64,000 bases of DNA, taken from assembly GCF_900115825.1 (NCBI RefSeq), contig NZ_FOXW01000006.1:1-64000 (forward strand), in the 5' to 3' direction. How positions within the stretch are numbered: the stretch's first letter is position 1; the number at the start of each line of letters is the position of its first letter. The position numbers and the translations under genes are program-made. The notes beneath the pieces were generated by a model that had not been told where the DNA came from, ran no database searches, and was given only the letters and a program-made list of their open reading frames with translations. Of the stretch, positions 60,669-64,000 are shown piece after piece. The stretch is from Desemzia incerta (GTDB taxonomy: Bacteria > Bacillota > Bacilli > Lactobacillales > Carnobacteriaceae).

Positions 60669-61379
60669 TTAATACTCCCCTTCCATTTTGCTGATCAAAA
60701 AGTCTTCCAACTGGTTCTGATGGGCAGACACGAGTGCCGTTTTTTGGTCATTCAGCACCAGATGTCCGTCATATATCACTCCAATGCGGGTCGCGACCAA
60801 TTCAACTTCTGTCAAAATGTGACTCGACATGATGATCGTCTTACCTAGTAAAGAAATTTCTTCCAACAGTTCTCTGAATTGCTTGATTCCTCTAGGATCT
60901 AAACCATTCAGTGGCTCATCGATCACCAGCAGTTCAGGATCATGAACTAAACATCTCGCTAAAACTAACCGTTGACGCATTCCTAAGGAGTATTCCTTGA
61001 CCGGTCGATCATTATCGACGCTCAGACCTACGACTTTGAGCCATTCTTCGATGCGGTTTTTAGAAGCTTTCATGTAATCACAGTGAATGGATAGATTTTC
61101 TGCAGCACTCAAATGTTCATAAAAAACTGGTTCATTGATGTTGGACCCGATTTTGGTTTTAACTTTTTCAATATCTTTCGTTTCATTGAAAATACGAACT
61201 TCTCCATTTGTTGCTTTTGATAATCCTGTTAACAATTTGAACAACGTAGACTTGCCAGCACCATTCCGTCCGAGCAGCACATAAATATCGCCTTTTTGGA
61301 CGGTCAAACTAAAGTTTTTCAATACTTCTTTTGCTCCGTAATTCTTCTCTACATTTTGCACTTCTACCACATTCATCAT
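60669..61379 (-). CDS. ABC transporter ATPase
   Basis: A 236-residue ATPase with Walker A LLGRNGAGKSTLFK (about residues 34-47), signature SLGMRQRLVLAR, Walker B LLVIDEPLNGLDP and the switch histidine in MSSHIL. It drives the ABC-2 permease encoded next. It starts at an ATG after AGAGGAAGATAAA. A TetR-type palindrome lies 48 bases upstream, identical to two at the tetR promoter. Confidence 0.92.
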   Translation of the reverse strand: MMNVVEVQNVEKNYGAKEVLKNFSLTVQKGDIYVLLGRNGAGKSTLFKLLTGLSKATNGEVRIFNETKDIEKVKTKIGSNINEPVFYEHLSAAENLSIHCDYMKASKNRIEEWLKVVGLSVDNDRPVKEYSLGMRQRLVLARCLVHDPELLVIDEPLNGLDPRGIKQFRELLEEISLLGKTIIMSSHILTEVELVATRIGVIYDGHLVLNDQKTALVSAHQNQLEDFLISKMEGEY

Positions 61380-61426
61380 TTTTATCTTCCTCTCTTTTAT
61401 AGGAATAACTGTTCATTTCAACATAG

Positions 61427-61439
61427 ATACCACTGGTAT
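61427..61439. promoter_or_regulatory. TetR-type operator upstream of the ABC exporter
   Basis: ATACCACTGGTAT, the same 13-base sequence found near the tetR start (62150-62162) and, as its reverse complement, at 62122-62134. It lies in the leader of the ABC operon. Confidence 0.8.
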
Positions 61440-61449
61440 GTTTCGGTTT

Positions 61450-61476
61450 AAAAAAATAGCTGTTTGAAAGCTATTC
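61450..61476 (-). terminator. Terminator of the tetR gene
   Basis: AATAGCT pairs with AGCTATT, followed by a T run on the minus strand; it overlaps the end of the tetR reading. Confidence 0.75.
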
Positions 61477-62103
61477 TTTTTTTAGCATCGAAAATAAATG
61501 GAACGCATCTTTGACTAATTCGTCTGACAATAGTGGAACACCTAACCCCTCAAACATCTTCTGGATAAACTTAGTTTTTCGTTTTAATTCTTCCAATGAC
61601 AATACACTGATTTGAAAGCCAATCCACAAATTCAATGTCAACATCAGCAATTCAGAAATTTCTTTTGGATATTCTGTTTGGATCGATCCATCATCAATTC
61701 CCTCTTGAACGATTTTCTCTACTTCTGGAACCAATTCTTCAAAGACTTGCAAATACTGCTCTCCCAATATTCGAGGACTTCGTAAAGTTACAGCAGCCGA
61801 ATAACCGATTGATTGTTGCCGGTAAGCATGAAAAGCGTCTCTGAGTGTATTTTGCAATTTTTCAAAACCATTATCCCCTTTTAAATCATTCAACATAGGC
61901 TGTTCGCCTGTTTCGTCCATCAGCGTCTCTAAAATAGCAAACTTCGATTTAAAATGGTGATAAATAACCCCTTTAGTCATGTTCCCTAAACCATCAACAA
62001 TATCTTGGATCGAGGTTCCATCGTATCCTTTTTCTAAGAATAACTTTTCTGCTACTTCCAGAATTTTTTTCCTAGTTTCTTCTGGATACTTATTCCTTGC
62101 CAT
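61471..62103 (-). CDS. TetR-family regulator of the ABC exporter
   Basis: A 210-residue TetR protein. The HTH is KILEVAEKLFLEKGYDGTSI, then QDIVDGLGNMTKGVIYHHF. The ligand domain follows from about residue 60. Start ATG 62103 follows AGAGGTGATTTC; an upstream in-frame start is inside the operator. The promoter holds two operators identical to the one before the ABC genes, so it represses itself and the exporter until an inducer, probably the exported compound, binds. Confidence 0.9.
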   Translation of the reverse strand: MARNKYPEETRKKILEVAEKLFLEKGYDGTSIQDIVDGLGNMTKGVIYHHFKSKFAILETLMDETGEQPMLNDLKGDNGFEKLQNTLRDAFHAYRQQSIGYSAAVTLRSPRILGEQYLQVFEELVPEVEKIVQEGIDDGSIQTEYPKEISELLMLTLNLWIGFQISVLSLEELKRKTKFIQKMFEGLGVPLLSDELVKDAFHLFSMLKKE

Positions 62104-62121
62104 GAAATCACCTCTCTTTGA

Positions 62122-62171
62122 ATACCAGTGGTATGTAATTACATAATACATACCACTGGTATCTATGTCAA
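62122..62171 (-). promoter_or_regulatory. tetR promoter with two operators
   Basis: TTGACA, 17 bases, TATTAT on the minus strand (62143-62171). ATACCAGTGGTAT lies between the hexamers (62150-62162 on the plus strand reads ATACCACTGGTAT). A second copy at 62122-62134 follows the -10. Confidence 0.88.
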
Positions 62172-62286
62172 CTATTTTTGTTTTATACTGATATTTTTAA
62201 GCACAAATTCTTCACTATCTTTATTATTGCTTATGACATATATTCCAACATTTCTTTTGCTGATTTACGGTATGATCAAAATTTTC

Positions 62287-62315
62287 TTGTAAAACTGGTT
62301 TGAACTCTATAGTAT
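62287..62315 (+). promoter_or_regulatory. Promoter of the HEAT-like gene
   Basis: TTGTAA, 17 bases, TAGTAT, 38 bases before the ATG. Confidence 0.65.
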
Positions 62316-62353
62316 GAACGATGAGACCAAAAAGAGGAAGAGGCCAATAATAC

Positions 62354-62800
62354 ATGAAGATTATTAAAGAAGAACCCGCTAATATAGAAGAATTGAAAAT
62401 CAAAGCCAACACAAAAGATGATTGGAAAGTCAGAATGGAAGCTGTAAAAGAATTAGCTAAGTATGACTGTCAAAAATCTAGATACATCTTAACTAAACTG
62501 GCTACTAGCGACCGCGTTTTCGCTGTTAAAGAAGCTGCTTTTTATGCAGCTCGTTTTATGGGTGTTACTGAAAAAGGCGAGCAATTGCCAACACCAAGAA
62601 AAAAAATAGGCTATACTAAGAAAGCTTACGCGAAAATTTTCAACCGTGTAAAACGTGATACACAAATGGAAGAGCTTGATTTAGCTGTATTTAAAAAACA
62701 GTTCCAAGTTGTTTCTCCAGAGATGTATGACGTAATGCAATATGAAAAACAAGAAGATTTTGATGCTTGGATCGCTGATTCTTACGCAGAGTTCTGCTAA
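62354..62800 (+). CDS. HEAT-repeat-like protein
   Basis: A 148-residue helical protein. The first 70 residues show two HEAT-like helical pairs (EELKIKANTKDDWKVRMEAV and the KSRYILTKLATSDRVFAVKE region). The C-terminal half has A-Y-A-K-I-F-N-R-V-K and a late P-E-M-Y-D-V-M-Q segment. Small HEAT-like proteins of this type occur in many lactic acid bacteria, but their role is unknown. AGAGGAAGAGG precedes the ATG. A weak terminator follows. Confidence 0.72.
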   Translation: MKIIKEEPANIEELKIKANTKDDWKVRMEAVKELAKYDCQKSRYILTKLATSDRVFAVKEAAFYAARFMGVTEKGEQLPTPRKKIGYTKKAYAKIFNRVKRDTQMEELDLAVFKKQFQVVSPEMYDVMQYEKQEDFDAWIADSYAEFC

Positions 62801-62837
62801 ATTCTGCATCATCTTTATTGAAATAGTTTTACCTAAG

Positions 62838-62873
62838 AATCATTTGTCTACTACAAGGCAAGTGATTTTTTTA
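62838..62873 (+). terminator. Terminator of the HEAT-like gene
   Basis: AATCATTTG pairs with CAAGTGATT around 12 bases, followed by seven Ts. Confidence 0.78.
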
Positions 62874-62924
62874 TCTTCATCCAGTCATTAAATTCTTAAT
62901 CTGCTATATTAAACCAACCTAAAT

Positions 62925-62953
62925 TTGAAAACGTTTTCTTTTAGTGAGATAAT
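62925..62953 (+). promoter_or_regulatory. Promoter with overlapping cre site, before the CEOS gene
   Basis: TTGAAA, 17 bases, GATAAT. The -35 is part of TGAAAACGTTTTCT (62926-62939), a near-perfect cre palindrome. CcpA binding here would block RNA polymerase, so the gene should be off when glucose is plentiful. Confidence 0.8.
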
Positions 62954-63003
62954 GAAGATAATCGACTTTTATAAGTTGATAACTATATTAGGGGGTCAGG
63001 ATA

Positions 63004-64000
63004 ATGAATTTAGAACAATTAAAAACTGTTGGATTTGTCAACAGTTCTAAAATGGGTGAAAAAAGAATAGCCTTGCTGCCTAAGGATATCGTCCAAATAG
63101 AGCATAGGGAAAACTTATTTTTTGAAGAAGGTTATGGAGCTAATCTAAACATTTCGGATACAGAGTATGCGGATCTAGGCTGCCAGATCGTATCTAAAGA
63201 AGTGGCTTTAGCACAAGATATCATTTGCGATCCTAAGATCGGTGATGCAGATTATTTAACCGATCTGCAACTAGGACAGACCTTGTTTGGCTGGGTCCAC
63301 GCCGTCCAGAGTAAAGAAGTGACAGATATCTTAGTCGCTAACGAATTATCTGCCTATGCTTGGGAAGATATGTATGAAGACAATCGACATTCTTATTGGC
63401 GTAATAATGAGCTGGCTGGTGAAGCAGCTGTAATGCATGCCTATCAACTAAATGGATCAATGCCTTATGAAACAAAAGCGGCTATCTTAGGTCGCGGCAA
63501 CACCGCTCGTGGAGCACAACGTATTTTGACCAGCTTAGGGGCTGAGGTTCGTGTTTATAACCGTCACCAAGAAAAACTGTTCCAAAAAGAAATAGCCGAA
63601 TTTGATGTGATCGTCAATGCAGTCTTATGGGATACTGCTCGTACAGATCATTTAGTCTATAAAACAGATTTAAAACGACTAAAACCAGGCACTATGATCA
63701 TTGATGTGAGTTGTGATGAGAATGGCGCTATTGAAACTACTAAACCAACTACTTTAAGTGATCCAATTTATGAGATCGACCACGTGATCCACTATGCAGT
63801 TGATCATACCCCTACTCTTTTTTACCGCACTTCTTCAAGTGCCATCTCAAATGAAACAGCTAAATATATAGATGATTTGATTGAAGGACGCACAAACCCC
63901 ATCTTAAAAGATGCCTTGATTATCGATAAAGGCAAAATCATTGATGAACGCATCAATCAATTCCAACAAAGGAATATTCCTGATTTATTCATAGAAACTG
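63004..64000 (+). CDS. ceo: N5-(1-carboxyethyl)ornithine synthase (right end beyond window)
   Basis: At least 332 residues, with no stop before the window edge. The protein opens VGFVNSSKMGEKRIALLPKD, carries the nucleotide motif LGRGNTARGAQRIL (about residues 163-176) and VIHYAVDHTPTLFYRTSS near residue 265. These marks match the alanine-dehydrogenase-like N5-(carboxyethyl)ornithine synthase of Lactococcus, which joins pyruvate to the side-chain amine of ornithine or lysine with NADPH. The known enzyme is about 313 residues. The cre site fits catabolite control. Confidence 0.82.
   Translation, partial: MNLEQLKTVGFVNSSKMGEKRIALLPKDIVQIEHRENLFFEEGYGANLNISDTEYADLGCQIVSKEVALAQDIICDPKIGDADYLTDLQLGQTLFGWVHAVQSKEVTDILVANELSAYAWEDMYEDNRHSYWRNNELAGEAAVMHAYQLNGSMPYETKAAILGRGNTARGAQRILTSLGAEVRVYNRHQEKLFQKEIAEFDVIVNAVLWDTARTDHLVYKTDLKRLKPGTMIIDVSCDENGAIETTKPTTLSDPIYEIDHVIHYAVDHTPTLFYRTSSSAISNETAKYIDDLIEGRTNPILKDALIIDKGKIIDERINQFQQRNIPDLFIET

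Overview
The window reads as a low-GC Gram-positive chromosome of the order Lactobacillales, most likely a Carnobacterium-like member of the Carnobacteriaceae. The basis is AT-rich codon use, strong AGGAGG ribosome sites, T-box and L-box leaders, CcpA-type cre sites and the gene families present. A meso-diaminopimelate dehydrogenase fits a DAP-type peptidoglycan, which carnobacteria have and most lactic acid bacteria lack. The genus is an inference. I saw no rRNA, tRNA or CRISPR array.

Layout: 1-0.33 kb is the end of an IS3-type insertion sequence. 0.35-13.8 kb holds mostly single housekeeping or transport genes: a YozG/YoaS-like pair, an AzgA purine permease, a cupin, an ornithine-cyclodeaminase-family enzyme that seems to start at CTG, a DNA glycosylase-like protein, a nucleoside permease, a double-HTH AraC regulator divergent from an epimerase-like enzyme, a cysteine-free sirtuin and a SulP transporter without STAS. 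13.9-23.7 kb is a coherent short-chain acyl-CoA (beta-oxidation-like) region: two CoA-transferases, crotonase, 3-hydroxybutyryl-CoA dehydrogenase, two acyl-CoA dehydrogenases, thiolase and a LysR regulator, with three matching CTAT-N11-A(T/A)AG sites at the lysR, thiolase and second acyl-CoA dehydrogenase promoters.

23.9-35.6 kb carries a lone squalene/phytoene-synthase-like gene, a MerR plus aldo/keto reductase pair with two 19-bp-spacer promoters, ddh behind a lysine riboswitch, nrdDG behind paired NrdR-like boxes, an orphan BrxA/DUF1819 gene, a phosphoesterase lipoprotein, and a small membrane-protein gene preceded by a 32-bp perfect palindrome and bracketed by two copies of a triple-hairpin repeat. 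35.7-38.6 kb is argGH behind an arginine-type T-box. 38.9-42.7 kb has an FNT channel, zinc-independent S14, an ASCH/kinase/ATPase operon and an orphan MazE-like antitoxin.

43.0-50.2 kb is a glycoside-utilisation operon (CE7 esterase, GH1 glucosidase, CUT1 ABC importer, DUF624) divergent from a GntR regulator, with an operator-like palindrome and a cre site. 50.2-54.7 kb has a PAS/degenerate-GGDEF protein and a persulfide-response operon (yidD, trxA, three rhodanese-containing proteins, cstR) under two CstR-type operators. 54.8-57.0 kb is a DeoR regulator overlapping a divergent M24/creatinase-fold protein, followed by a seven-unit 52-bp tandem repeat. 57.5-64.0 kb contains a VOC protein, a KdgT-like permease, a YbaN-like protein, a TetR-controlled ABC exporter whose operator occurs three times, a HEAT-like protein and a truncated N5-(carboxyethyl)ornithine synthase gene behind a cre-overlapped promoter.
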